This document shows, one piece after another, positions 52,756 to 62,916 of a DNA stretch of 64,000 nucleotides. The notes under the pieces are model-generated. The model was given only the letters and a program-made list of their open reading frames with translations. It had not been told where the DNA came from and made no database searches. The DNA comes from Salinimonas marina (GTDB lineage: Bacteria; Pseudomonadota; Gammaproteobacteria; Enterobacterales; Alteromonadaceae), in assembly GCF_015644725.1 (NCBI RefSeq), contig NZ_CP064795.1, positions 432,501-496,500 of the forward strand, read 5' to 3'. The position numbers were made by a program, and so were the translations under genes. How positions within the stretch are numbered: the first letter of the stretch is position 1; each line of letters opens with the position of its first letter.

Positions 52756-53442
52756 ATGACAAAACGTCTGTTAATGGTAATGACCTCGCACGATATCATG
52801 GGCGACTCGGGTAAAAAAACCGGCATCTGGCTGGAAGAATTCGCGTCCCCGTATTATGCATTTGTGGATGCAGGCTACACCATTACCCTGGCTTCAACCA
52901 TGGGTGGCGCAGTCCCGGTGGATCCCATGAGTTTAGGCGATGATGCGTTAACCGAAGACACCGAGCGGTTTACCAATGATGAGCTGGCCAACTCTGCGCT
53001 GGCGTCCACCATCCCTTTAGAAGATGTTAAAGCCGACGAGTTTGATGCCGTCTTTTATCCTGGTGGTCACGGGCCGTTATGGGATCTGTCTGACAATGCT
53101 CACTCAAAAGCTTTGATTGAAGATATGCTGAATGCGGACAAGCCCGTAGCGGCGGTCTGTCATGCGCCTATTGTGCTCAAAAACGTGCAGAACAAAGCTG
53201 GTGAGCCAATGATTAAAGGATTGAAAGTGACAGGGTTCACCAATACCGAAGAAGACGCGGTAGGGCTGACCGATGTGGTGCCCTATTTGGTGGAAGATGA
53301 ACTGCGAAATATTGGCGGAGAGTATTCCAAAAAAGGCGACTTTGAATCTTATGTAGTAGAAGATGGTCGTTTGATTACCGGTCAGAATCCTCCCTCGTCA
53401 AAGCCTGCGGCTGAAGCTTTGATTAAACAACTGGGTAAGTAA
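52756..53442 (+). CDS. DJ-1/PfpI-family protein (Hsp31-like class I glutamine amidotransferase fold)
   Basis: A 228-aa protein. It has the nucleophile-elbow Cys in AAVCHAPIVL, the oxyanion-region GGHGPLWDL and the Glu of KTGIWLEEFASPYYAF, which together match the type 1 glutamine amidotransferase-like (PfpI/Hsp31) group. Members act as glyoxalase III-like or protein-repair/chaperone enzymes; which applies is unknown. The ATG follows aaggagaagcaca, a strong ribosome-binding site. Confidence 0.9.
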   Translation: MTKRLLMVMTSHDIMGDSGKKTGIWLEEFASPYYAFVDAGYTITLASTMGGAVPVDPMSLGDDALTEDTERFTNDELANSALASTIPLEDVKADEFDAVFYPGGHGPLWDLSDNAHSKALIEDMLNADKPVAAVCHAPIVLKNVQNKAGEPMIKGLKVTGFTNTEEDAVGLTDVVPYLVEDELRNIGGEYSKKGDFESYVVEDGRLITGQNPPSSKPAAEALIKQLGK

Positions 53443-53494
53443 TCTAAGTCACACAACCTGTCCCGGTGCTAACCGGGACCTTGTTTAGCAGGCA

Positions 53495-53959
53495 TTAAAC
53501 ATTATCGAAAAGATCTTCCACCCGTTGGCGCAGCTCTTCAATCTTTTTGACATCCGCTGGTGCAATGAAAATAGTGTCATCACCAGCAATAGTACCTAAT
53601 ACCCCGTCTTTGGAGCTAAGAGAGTCCAGTAGACGGGCGATCAGCTGGGCCGCCCCGGGACTGGTGCGAATGATCACCATGACATTGTTATGCACAATAT
53701 CCAGTACCAACTGTTTCAGCGGACTTTTGGCTGTCGGCATCCCCAACTCTGGTGGCAGGCAATAAACCATGTCGCCGCGGGCATTGCGAGTACGCACCGC
53801 CCCGAACTTACTAAGCATGCGCGAAATTTTAGACTGGCTGATATTGTCATAGCCCTGTTCTTTCAATGCTTCAACAATGTCGCCCTGAGAGCCATAACTT
53901 TCTGCTTTTAAAATTTCTTTGAACGCTTTGATGAGTTGTTCTTGTTTTTGATTTGCCAT
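53495..53959 (-). CDS. argR: Arginine repressor ArgR
   Basis: A 154-aa regulator. N-terminal winged HTH ([45 protein letters not shown]) and C-terminal hexamerisation/arginine-binding domain ([28 protein letters not shown], Asp-Asp contacting arginine). The ATG at 53959 aligns with the E. coli start; the longer GTG form adds 10 unsupported residues. It is divergent from mdh, as in E. coli. A likely ARG box lies upstream, implying autoregulation. Confidence 0.95.
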   Translation of the reverse strand: MANQKQEQLIKAFKEILKAESYGSQGDIVEALKEQGYDNISQSKISRMLSKFGAVRTRNARGDMVYCLPPELGMPTAKSPLKQLVLDIVHNNVMVIIRTSPGAAQLIARLLDSLSSKDGVLGTIAGDDTIFIAPADVKKIEELRQRVEDLFDNV

Positions 53960-54029
53960 AGCGCCTGCCAGTGTTGGTGTTAATCTCACAAAGAGTTATT
54001 ATTGTGCCGTAGAGGGTGTCCCGATGCAA

Positions 54030-54047
54030 TTTTAATGCATATTCATG
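54030..54047. promoter_or_regulatory. Candidate ARG box
   Basis: tt-TTAAT-gcat-ATTCA-tg matches the ARG-box pattern TGAAT-4-ATTCA at 9 of 10 core positions, 71 bp upstream of argR. A weaker half-site, TGAAT, follows at 54056–54060. ArgR binds pairs of such boxes in enterobacteria. Confidence 0.5.
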
Positions 54048-54180
54048 CATTGTCGATGAATGTTTGAGCAGAATGAATGTTGTCGTGGTGCCAAACTGCC
54101 CCGATGATTGTTTTTTTCATAGCGTTACTATAGGGTGACGTACCGTTATACAAACGTGAAATTTCCATAGGAGAAATGAA

Positions 54181-55119
54181 ATGAAAGTAGCCGTGTTAGG
54201 TGCTGCCGGTGGTATTGGTCAGGCGCTGTCGTTGTTGTTAAAAACACAACTTCCAGCGGGTTCAGAATTAGCGCTTTATGATGTTGCACCGGTTGTACCG
54301 GGTGTTGCCGTCGATTTAAGCCACATCCCCACAGCGGTAAAAGTAACCGGTCACGGTAAAGATGATTTGGGCGTTGCACTTACCGACGCAGACATCGTAT
54401 TGATCCCTGCCGGTGTACCGCGTAAGCCAGGCATGGACCGCTCTGATTTGTTCAATACCAATGCTAGCATTGTTAAAGCGCTGGTCGAAGGTGTAGCTGA
54501 GCATTGCCCTGAAGCGTGCCTGGGTATTATTACCAACCCGGTTAATACCACGGTGGCAATTGCTGCTGAGACGCTGAAAGCAAAAGGCGTATACGACAAA
54601 AACAAGTTGTTCGGTGTTACTACGCTGGATGTGATCCGCGCCGAAACGTTTGTTGCTGAATTAAATGATATGGACCCGGCCAACGTGCATGTTCCGGTTA
54701 TTGGCGGCCATTCTGGTACCACCATTTTGCCATTGTTGTCTCAGGTTGAAGGCGTAAGTTTCAGTGACGACGACATTTCAAGCCTGACGACCCGCATTCA
54801 GAATGCAGGTACTGAGGTAGTTGAAGCGAAAGCGGGCGGTGGTTCAGCAACCCTGTCTATGGGTCAGGCTGCAGCCCGTTTCTGTTTGTCTCTGACTGCT
54901 GCTATGCAGGGTGAGAATGTGGTTGAGTACACCTATGTTCAAACTGACGACAGCGACGATGCTGCCTTCTTTGCGCACCCGGTACGTCTGGGTCCCAATG
55001 GTGTAGAAGAAATTCTGCCATATGGCGAGCTTAGCGATTTTGAACAAAAAGCTAAAGAAGAAATGCTGGAAGGCCTGCGTGGGGACATTCAGCTTGGCGT
55101 AGACTTTGTAAACAGCTAA
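54181..55119 (+). CDS. mdh: Malate dehydrogenase
   Basis: NAD-dependent interconversion of malate and oxaloacetate in the TCA cycle. A 312-aa Rossmann enzyme: [14 protein letters not shown] nucleotide-binding loop, [12 protein letters not shown] substrate-specificity Arg loop, ITNPVNTTV, and catalytic His in [14 protein letters not shown]. Length and sequence match the E. coli type. The ATG is preceded by taggagaaatga. Confidence 0.97.
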   Translation: MKVAVLGAAGGIGQALSLLLKTQLPAGSELALYDVAPVVPGVAVDLSHIPTAVKVTGHGKDDLGVALTDADIVLIPAGVPRKPGMDRSDLFNTNASIVKALVEGVAEHCPEACLGIITNPVNTTVAIAAETLKAKGVYDKNKLFGVTTLDVIRAETFVAELNDMDPANVHVPVIGGHSGTTILPLLSQVEGVSFSDDDISSLTTRIQNAGTEVVEAKAGGGSATLSMGQAAARFCLSLTAAMQGENVVEYTYVQTDDSDDAAFFAHPVRLGPNGVEEILPYGELSDFEQKAKEEMLEGLRGDIQLGVDFVNS

Positions 55120-55147
55120 TTCATATAGCTGCTTAATAGCCAAATTT

Positions 55148-55179
55148 AAAAAACCGGGCCGGAAACAGCCCGGTTTTTT
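55148..55179. terminator. Bidirectional Rho-independent terminator
   Basis: AAAAAACCGGGC-cggaaaca-GCCCGGTTTTTT, a perfect hairpin between the convergent mdh and alcohol dehydrogenase genes. Confidence 0.92.
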
Positions 55180-55184
55180 ATTGT

Positions 55185-56191
55185 CTATTGATCGTGTTTT
55201 AACACCACCCGATAATGCGCCTTACCCTCGCGTAGGCGATCCAGCGCCTCATTAATATCGCTGAAGGGATAGGTTTCGGTGACCGGTTCAATATTATGCA
55301 GGGCGGCAAAATCCAGCATCTGTTTAATGGTGGCCGGGCTGCCCACCGGCGAGCCAGAGACCTGCCGTTGTCCTAAAATTAACCCAAAGACATTAATATC
55401 CAGCGGCTCTAAGGTGGCACCGACAAAATGCAGTCGGCCTTTGGGGCCAGAGTGGCAATGTAGTTGTCCCATTGCAATTTGACATTCACCGTTGAAATAA
55501 TCAGATCAAACTGGCCCTGCGCCGCTTCAAGTTCATCTTCATTTTTGCTGTTTAACACATGATGCGCTCCCAGCTCTTTGGCTTCCTGTTTTTTTGCTTC
55601 GCTGGAGGTAAATGCGGTGACTTCACATCCCCAGGCATTCAAAAACTGCAGCGCAATATGGCCCAGGCCACCAATGCCGATAACGCCCACTTTTGAGGTC
55701 GGGGTGATATTGAACTGATTCAGCGGATTAAACACTGTGATGCCGCCGCAAAAAAGCGGACCGGCAGTATCGGGATTGATGTTGTCAGGCAAGGGAATGA
55801 CGGCCGTGGCCTGCGCACGTACTTTATCGGCAAAGCCGCCGTGACGCCCGCCAATGGTCATTTGAGCCTGGCTGCATAGATTATGATCGCCGCTGTGGCA
55901 GGTGCGGCAGGTGTTGCAATACGACGAATGCCAGCCCAGACCCACACGCTGACCGGGTTTCAATGCGCTGACATTGCTGCCAACCTGGCCAATCGTACCT
56001 ACAACCTCATGGCCAGGTACGAAGGGGTACTCGGTAAGGCCCCATTCATTGTCTAGCATGCTTATATCACTGTGACATACGCCACAGGACTCCACGTTGA
56101 TTTCAACTTCGTCCTGGCCAAGCTGGCCCGGGTCGTAACAAAACTCTTCCAGTTTGCCGCCGGCGTCTTTTGCTGCATAAGCATTGATCAT
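55185..56191 (-). CDS. Zinc-dependent alcohol dehydrogenase, YahK/cinnamyl-type (apparent frameshift)
   Basis: A medium-chain NAD(P)-dependent dehydrogenase. The catalytic zinc ligand is Cys39 (CGVCHSD) with GHEVVG. The structural-zinc cluster is CNTCRTCHSGDHNLC (about 93–107) and the Rossmann loop GIGGLGHIALQFL. One base is missing in a GGGG run on the plus strand (55443–55446). Adding it restores IATLAPKGRLHFVGATLEP and gives about 335 aa. Members reduce aldehydes or oxidise alcohols; substrate uncertain. Confidence 0.88.
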
Positions 56192-56395
56192 AGAAAGGTC
56201 TCAAATATTCAGAAAGAAGTAGTAGGTTTTTTACACGGATTAACGGAAAATGGGTCAGCGGAGGCTGGGGCAGATTAATGAGCAGGGGAGCGCTTATCAA
56301 CGGATAAGGCGAACCGTTGGGTCCTTTGCGTATTTACACAGCTTGTGATGCAGGGCCAGGTCAAAAAAACAGGCTGACCCTGCATGAGATGGCGA

Positions 56396-59048
56396 TTAGT
56401 CCATCACCTTTTTAATGGTTTCCTTAGACAACGGCTTGACAAAATGGTCATCAAAACCGGCCTGTCTGGAGCTTTCTATATATTTGTCGGTGCCCCAGCC
56501 ACTTTGCGAATAAAACTTCACCATATTTGCCTCAGGCAAGGCTTTTAAGATTTTGCACAGTTCGTACCCGTCCAGGTCCGGCATGCCAATATCCAAAAAC
56601 ACACAGTGGGGCTTAAAGCGTTTAAATTCTTCAATCGCATCGCGCGGGCGGTGATACCGCGGGTTTTAAAACCCATGGAGTTGGCCAAAAGACAATACAT
56701 GTCGACCAAATCTTCATTATCGTCCACAAACATGATGCGCTTTCCAGCTGTTCTTGTATGAATCTCTTCACTATCATCATGGTTTTCAAAAGCCTGTTCT
56801 GACATGGGCAGCTTGACGGTAAAGGTGCTGCCTTGCCCCGTACCGGCACTGTTCACACTGACACTGCCATGGTGTAATGCCACCAGTTTACTCACCAGCG
56901 TCAGGCCAATGCCCAGCCCGCCTTTGGTGTGGGTGGAGTGCGCTTCAATTTGGGTGAACATATTAAACACATCTTTAAGACGATCTTCTGGGATGCCCAT
57001 GCCATTATCGCTAATGCGAACCACCACCATCGAGCCTTCTTTTTTTATGTCGACCTGAATCTGGCCCTGATCATTGGTGTACTTGGCGGCATTATGAATA
57101 ATGTTAGAAAATATCTGACTCAGGCGGGCTTTGTCTCCAAAAACGGTGACGCCTTCACTTAAATATTGCACGTCCAGCGTGTGGTGTTTGGCTTTAACAT
57201 GCTGATCGACAATCTCCAGCGACTCTGAAATAACATCATGAATATTGAGTTTTTCAAATTCCAGCTTAACCTTACCGCGGGTGATGCGTGAGATATCCAT
57301 CAAATCGTTAATCAGCTTCGACATGTATTCAGCCTGACGATTGATAATAGAGGTTACGCGTTTTCGGGTGCTCTCATCATCGACGGTTTCTAGAATGCTG
57401 GCCCCTGACATAATTGGACCAAGTGGGTTGCGCAGTTCATGGGCCAGCGTTGCCAAAAACTCGTTACGGTATTTGTCCTGTTTTTCCAGCTCTTTAATGC
57501 TGATGTGCATCCGCTCCTGGACTTCCAGGGCATACACTAAAAACATGCGGTTAAGGCGATGAGCCGTGTTGATATCGGCTTTATCAAAAGCTTTAGAATG
57601 ACCGGTAATAATACGCTCATGCACGGTAAAGGAGGTGCGGGGTTCAAGGCGTTTTGCTTTTGGCGAGTCTTCGTTAACTTCATCTTCGGCGCCCACCCAC
57701 TTCTGGGTCATCTGACGCTCTTTACGAAACCAGGCGGTAAAGTATTTTTTCTTCTCAAACAACGGAATGATCATGATGCCGGCGATGCCGTGTTGTTTGG
57801 CTTCGGGCCATTCTTCATACAAGTTATCGCAGACATAAGGAAAGCCATCCTTATTGCGGGCTTGGCTAAAAATAGTTTTGGTCAACTCCACCGGCAGATG
57901 CTGACCCAGGGTGATAGTTTCATATTCTGAATAGTATAAAAAACCATGGGTATCCAGAGCGTCGAGAAAGTCGCCTTCGGCATTTTTAATAACTTTACCA
58001 ATCGGGTTTGAAGGACCGATTTTATTAAGCATGGCATCAACCGCCCGCTCGGTTTTCTCGAATCGTAAACGAGCCAGTTCTTCTTCTTTCGCTTTTAAAT
58101 GCCAACTAAACAACTGGCTAAGGTTTTCACACTGCAAACGAACATTTTGTGGAATGTAGCAGGGTTCGCGATGATGGCAGGTGATAAGCCCGTAAAGATC
58201 GCCGTCCGTTACCAAAGAGATAGAAAAGGTCGCACGCTGGCCTTGGTTTCTAATGTATTGTAGATGTATCGGTGAGAATGTACGCAATAAAGAACGGGTC
58301 AAATCCAGTGGCTGTCGGTTACTCTCCTCGGTAGTGGGGACCAGCTTAGACGGCGGCAGTTCGGTATCGGGGGTTAATCTCACCCAATTGACCTTATAAA
58401 GCTCACGGGCTTGCGCGGGATATCTTTGGCGGGGAAGTGCAGCTCATTATAGGACTCCAGATCATCGCTTTTGGCTTCAGCGATCACCTTGCCAGAAAAG
58501 TCTTCCTGAAACTTATATAGTACCACCCGATCCATATTAGTAAGGTACTTAATGGTAGACACCATCTCGTTGGCCATTTCTTCCAACGTCGTCATTTCTT
58601 TGAACCGGGGGGCGACGGTCATCGCATATAATTTGATAAATTGTTCGGCGCTGTAGGTATCACGAAATTCGGTAGCTGGTTCGAGTTCAACAACGTAGTG
58701 CGCACCAGAGTCATACACCACTGCCAGGTAGTCACTTTCAGTGTCAGGCTTTAAAACGTCAGTTTTTAGATGAAGTTTGATAGGGAGTCGAATCTTGTTT
58801 TTGGTGACCCGCTCGAAGGTTTCGTTAAGAAAGTTACGTTCATCGGCTTCGGGGGATAACAGATCCAGAAAATGCTTGCCAACCAGCGGCTCACTAAAAA
58901 TGTCCCGGGTGTTTTCACTCACTACGGTAATTTTCAGATTTTCGTGCGCAAATGCAATCAAAAAGCCATAGCCCTGAATACTTTCAGGAATATGAATGGG
59001 CTCGTCTTCGCATTTGTCGAAGGGCATATTTTGTGGATCGTATTGCAT
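56396..59048 (-). CDS. Bacteriophytochrome hybrid histidine kinase (two apparent frameshifts)
   Basis: About 884 aa. PAS_2 domain with a chromophore-Cys candidate Cys13 directly before EPIHIPESIQGYG. GAF domain with DRVVLYKFQEDFSGKVIAEAKSDDLESYNELHFPAKDIP, the conserved His in SPIHLQYIRNQG and LITCHH; PHY region. Then HisKA (FLATLAHELRNPLGP), HATPase_c (NIIHNAAKYT; GGLGIGLTLV) and a receiver (FLDIGMPDLDG; FVKPL). Single missing bases near 58412 (restores DIPRQARELYKVNW) and 56640 (restores RDAIEEFKRFKPHCVFLDIG) join three frames. It is likely a biliverdin-binding red/far-red sensor; no heme oxygenase gene is adjacent. Confidence 0.88.
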
Positions 59049-59220
59049 AGGCTTCCTGAAAAAAAATTACGGCAGGGCAAGCCTGACAAAATAGCACGGG
59101 CCGCCCAATAATAGTATTAAACGAAATTTAACCTGTAATGTTCAACTTGTCCTAGCGATAACTATGCCAGATGTGTCGCCGGCCACCAGCAGCGGTGCTT
59201 CCGACCTATTTTGGGCATAA

Positions 59221-59252
59221 AAAAACCGGCCAGAAGAGTTTGGCCGGTTTTT
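59221..59252 (-). terminator. Rho-independent terminator after ppc
   Basis: AAAAACCGGCCA / TGGCCGGTTTTT hairpin with extra A residues on the plus strand (a T-run for minus-strand transcripts), 24 bp beyond the ppc stop. Confidence 0.9.
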
Positions 59253-59275
59253 ATCGCAGCGCGGTAAGCTACCGG

Positions 59276-61897
59276 TTAGCCGGTGTTGCGCATACCAATA
59301 GCAATACCGGCAATGGTAACCATCATGGCCAGTTCCAGTTCGCTGTTTTTGGTGTCATCACCGGCTTTACGTACCCGATCCAGCAACTCTATTTGTAAAT
59401 AATGCAGAGGCTGCAGGTACGAGGCGCGAATGTTCATCGACTCTTTGCCCTGGGGGTCCTTGTGCATGATTTCCGGCTGCCCGGTAAGTTTAAGCAGCGA
59501 TTCAACGCTATCCTGCAATTCGGTACGCAGGGTCTTTCCAAAATGCTTAAGCTCTTGTGGCACCAGGCGCTCATCATACGCTTCGCTGATACGCGGGTCG
59601 GCTTTATGAAACACCATGTCCAGCATCGATAAACGGGAACGATAAAATGGCCAGTCAGCAAACATCTCGGCCACCACCTTTTCATCTGATTCGGCTTTAA
59701 CTTCATCAATGGCGCGCATTACCCCCAACCATGAAGGCAACACCAGCCTGGTCTGGGCCCAGGCAAAAATCCAGGGGATGGCCCGCAGACTTTCAATACC
59801 GCCCTGAGGCTTACGTTTTGACGGCCGGCTGCCTAGGGGGAGTTTACCCAGCTCCTGCTCGGGCGTGGCCACTCTGAAATACGGAACAAAGTCTTTATCA
59901 TGGCGCACGGTTTGGCGATAGTTATCACGCCCCTTGGCCGCCATTTTGGTGATAAGCTCACGCCATTCAGGCTTAGGCTCCGGTGGCGGGAACAACACCG
60001 CTTCCATAATCGCACTGGCATAAATACCCAGACTGCGTTTGGCCAGCTTCGGCATACCAAACTTATAGCGAATGGTTTCGCCTTGTTCGGTAACCCTGAA
60101 GCCGCCTTCCAGAGACCCTGGTGGTTGCGAGTAAATTGCAGCGTGGGCGGGCAGACCACCTCGGCCAATTGTACCGCCGCGCCCATGGAACAGGGTCAGC
60201 GTCACATCGTGTTCTGCGGCAACTTTCACCAACGCTTCCTGGGATTCGTATTGAGCCCAGCCGGCCGCCAGGGCCCCGGCGTCTTTGGCTGAATCGGAAT
60301 AGCCGATCATGACAAACTGACGGCCTTTTACATAACCGCGATACCAGTCAATAGATAACAGATTGCGCATGACATCAGGCGAGTTGTTCAAATCGTCCAG
60401 GGTTTCAAACAGCGGTGCCACCGGCATTGGCCAGTTCACGCCAGACTCCTGCAACAACAGCTGCACCGCCATAACATCAGAGGGTTGGCTTGCCATGGAA
60501 ATAATGTAGATCCCAAAGCCGGTCTGGTCGTGTTTGGCCACCACCTTACAGGTATTCAGGACTTCTTTAACTTCATCTGAGGCATCCCAGTGCGCGGGAA
60601 ACAGCGGTCGTTTAGAAGACAGTTCACGTAACAAAAAGGCTTGTTTGTCTGCCTCATTCCATTGTGAATAGTCCCCCAGTCCCAGATACCGGGTTACTTC
60701 GCCCAGTACATCGGCATGACGTTCTGCATCCTGACGAATATCCAGGCGCAGCAAATGCACACCAAAACAGCGTACCCGACGAATCGTATCCAGTAATAAG
60801 CCATCAGCCGTCACTTTCATACCGCATTTGCATAGCGACTCGTAGCACAGCAACAGTGGCTCCAGCAGCTCATCACTGTGCGCAATCCAGCGACGCTGAT
60901 CAACGCTTTTACCCATCAGCAAATCACTGAGGCCATCGCGGGTCGCCTGCAACCGGCGTACTAACGGACGCAATAAAGCACGATAGGGTTCGTTGGCATC
61001 GCCCACACGCTGACGCAGCTCGTCGCTGCAATCAAACATCGACAGCTCAACCTGTAAACGGTCAAAGTCACCGGCGAACAATTTGGCAGCGCGTTTACGC
61101 GCCAGATACAATACCTGCTCGGTCAGCTCTGCGGTGACAAATGGGTTGCCATCGCGATCCCCGCCCATCCATGAGCTGAACTGTACCGGCGCACTGTCCA
61201 GCGGCAGGCTCACCTGATAATCCTGCTGCAAACGTTCATCAAGTTCACGCAAGAATTGCGGTACGGCTTCCCACAATGAATTTTCGATAACCGAAAACCC
61301 CCAACGGGCCTCATCTACCGGGGTAGGGCGCTCCGAACGGATCTCTTCGGTATGCCAGGCCTGGCTGATCAGATCAGCGATACGGGTCTCAATGCGACTG
61401 CGCTCAGGATCGCTGAGCGTCTCCTGATGAATGGACTGCAGACAGTTGGCCAGCTCTTTGTGTTTATGAATTAAGGTGCGGCGGGTTACTTCGGTAGGGT
61501 GCGCGGTTAACACCAAATCAATATTGAGTTTGGCTACGGCCTTTTCGACATTCTCAGCGCTCAGGTTGGCTTTATCTAAATGATTGAACAGGGTGTCGAT
61601 GGAAGCATCAACATTCATCGCGCTGTTGAATTCCTGCTCGGCGATATTGCCCAGATTCAGAAATTGCGCAAATGCCCGACCTACCGTAAGAAGGTCAGAG
61701 TCGGACAATGTTTTGAAAGTTTGTTTCAGATTTTCACTGCAATCTGTATCGCCCTGGTATGAACCACGGCCGTCTAAACGTATTTGTTCTATCCGTTCAA
61801 GCCATTCATCGCCCAGTTGTGCTTTGATGGTTTCACCCAGGACTGTTCCCAGGTATCTGACGGTATCTTTTAGTTCTGCATCATAGTGTGATTGCAT
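59276..61897 (-). CDS. ppc: Phosphoenolpyruvate carboxylase
   Basis: Carboxylates PEP to oxaloacetate, the main anaplerotic input to the TCA cycle. The 873-aa protein has DLVLTAHPTEVTRRT (active-site His), WMGGDRDGNPFV, the LFHGRGGTIGRGG glycine/arginine loop, and the conserved C-terminal Asn-Thr-Gly (GMRNTG). The length matches the 883-aa E. coli enzyme. Start ATG at 61897 preceded by aggaggatgcc, a strong ribosome-binding site. It is divergent from fklB. Confidence 0.97.
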   Translation of the reverse strand: MQSHYDAELKDTVRYLGTVLGETIKAQLGDEWLERIEQIRLDGRGSYQGDTDCSENLKQTFKTLSDSDLLTVGRAFAQFLNLGNIAEQEFNSAMNVDASIDTLFNHLDKANLSAENVEKAVAKLNIDLVLTAHPTEVTRRTLIHKHKELANCLQSIHQETLSDPERSRIETRIADLISQAWHTEEIRSERPTPVDEARWGFSVIENSLWEAVPQFLRELDERLQQDYQVSLPLDSAPVQFSSWMGGDRDGNPFVTAELTEQVLYLARKRAAKLFAGDFDRLQVELSMFDCSDELRQRVGDANEPYRALLRPLVRRLQATRDGLSDLLMGKSVDQRRWIAHSDELLEPLLLCYESLCKCGMKVTADGLLLDTIRRVRCFGVHLLRLDIRQDAERHADVLGEVTRYLGLGDYSQWNEADKQAFLLRELSSKRPLFPAHWDASDEVKEVLNTCKVVAKHDQTGFGIYIISMASQPSDVMAVQLLLQESGVNWPMPVAPLFETLDDLNNSPDVMRNLLSIDWYRGYVKGRQFVMIGYSDSAKDAGALAAGWAQYESQEALVKVAAEHDVTLTLFHGRGGTIGRGGLPAHAAIYSQPPGSLEGGFRVTEQGETIRYKFGMPKLAKRSLGIYASAIMEAVLFPPPEPKPEWRELITKMAAKGRDNYRQTVRHDKDFVPYFRVATPEQELGKLPLGSRPSKRKPQGGIESLRAIPWIFAWAQTRLVLPSWLGVMRAIDEVKAESDEKVVAEMFADWPFYRSRLSMLDMVFHKADPRISEAYDERLVPQELKHFGKTLRTELQDSVESLLKLTGQPEIMHKDPQGKESMNIRASYLQPLHYLQIELLDRVRKAGDDTKNSELELAMMVTIAGIAIGMRNTG

Positions 61898-62130
61898 GGC
61901 ATCCTCCTGCTTACATGCCTTTCACCATACTGTCTGGTGATTCTGTTGTCTAACCTCTTTAGGGAATATTTCGCGCAGTTATTGCTGTTTTAATGACCCG
62001 GATATGCTGTCTAGAGCAAGTAAATACAGGGTATGTTACACTGCGTTGTGCGAGAAAAAATTCATCCGGACCTAATACGTGCTGGGATGGATTTTTGAAC
62101 AAATTTTGTAATTTAATTTCAGGAGATACT

Positions 62131-62751
62131 GTGTCCGATAACTATTCTACAGTCGAAACTCAGGCCAGCTACGGTGTTGGTTTTCAAATGGGTGAACAGC
62201 TTAAATCTAATCCGTTTGACGGGCTGGACATTGATGCTGTGCTGGCAGGACTGAGCGATGCCTTCACCGGAGAAGCCGCCAAGGTAGACAATAATACTTT
62301 GCGTAGTGCCTTTGGTGAAATTCACGAGCGGATGCAGGCTGCAAAAGCCGAGCAGAGCAAGGCACAAATCGAGGAAGGTGAAAAATTCCTTAAAGAAAAT
62401 GCTGAGCGTGAAGAGGTACAGGTCACTGAATCAGGTTTACAATACGAAGTACTTGAAACCGGTGATGGTGAAGTGCCCAATGCCGATAGCACCGTGCGTG
62501 TGCATTACCACGGTACTTTTATTAACGGTAAAGTATTTGACAGCTCTTACGAGCGCGGTCAGCCGGCTGAATTTCCGGTAAACGGCGTAATCAAAGGCTG
62601 GACCGAAGCCCTGCAGATGATGCCTGCCGGTTCAAAATGGAAGGTATACGTACCAAGCGAACTGGCTTACGGTGAGCAGGGTGCTGGTGGTGCTATCCCG
62701 CCATTCACCACGCTGGTATTTGATGTCGAGCTACTTGACATCCTGGCGTAA
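62131..62751 (+). CDS. fklB: FKBP-type peptidyl-prolyl cis–trans isomerase FklB
   Basis: A 206-aa isomerase, the same length as E. coli FklB. An N-terminal dimerisation helix domain (TQASYGVGFQMGEQL... IHERMQAAKAEQ) precedes the FKBP domain with VRVHYHGTFINGKVFDSSYERGQPAEFPVNGVIKGW and ELAYGEQGAGGAIPPFTTLVFDVELL. GTG start at 62131 chosen because aggaga lies 6 bp upstream and the protein then aligns end to end. Upstream in-frame codons lack homology. No signal peptide, so cytoplasmic. Confidence 0.95.
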   Translation: MSDNYSTVETQASYGVGFQMGEQLKSNPFDGLDIDAVLAGLSDAFTGEAAKVDNNTLRSAFGEIHERMQAAKAEQSKAQIEEGEKFLKENAEREEVQVTESGLQYEVLETGDGEVPNADSTVRVHYHGTFINGKVFDSSYERGQPAEFPVNGVIKGWTEALQMMPAGSKWKVYVPSELAYGEQGAGGAIPPFTTLVFDVELLDILA

Positions 62752-62762
62752 TTTACGCCTCC

Positions 62763-62792
62763 AACGGCCTGGTTCACCCCAGGCCGTTTTTG
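62763..62792 (+). terminator. Rho-independent terminator after fklB
   Basis: AACGGCCTGG-ttcacc-CCAGGCCGTT followed by a T-run. Confidence 0.9.
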
Positions 62793-62916
62793 TTTGTAAC
62801 AGACAAACCCTGATGGGAGTGCGTCACTGCTGATAAAGCCGCAGATTAAGTGTTCAGAGTTGTTATCCGCCAAAGCATGATTACAATACGGACACAAACA
62901 GCAAAGGATACCCAGA

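Noticed and set aside
56349..56384. Terminator hairpin upstream of the phytochrome stop
   Set aside because: A long stem with one mismatch is present (tgcagggccag / ctgaccctgca) but no T-run follows on either strand. Function unclear.
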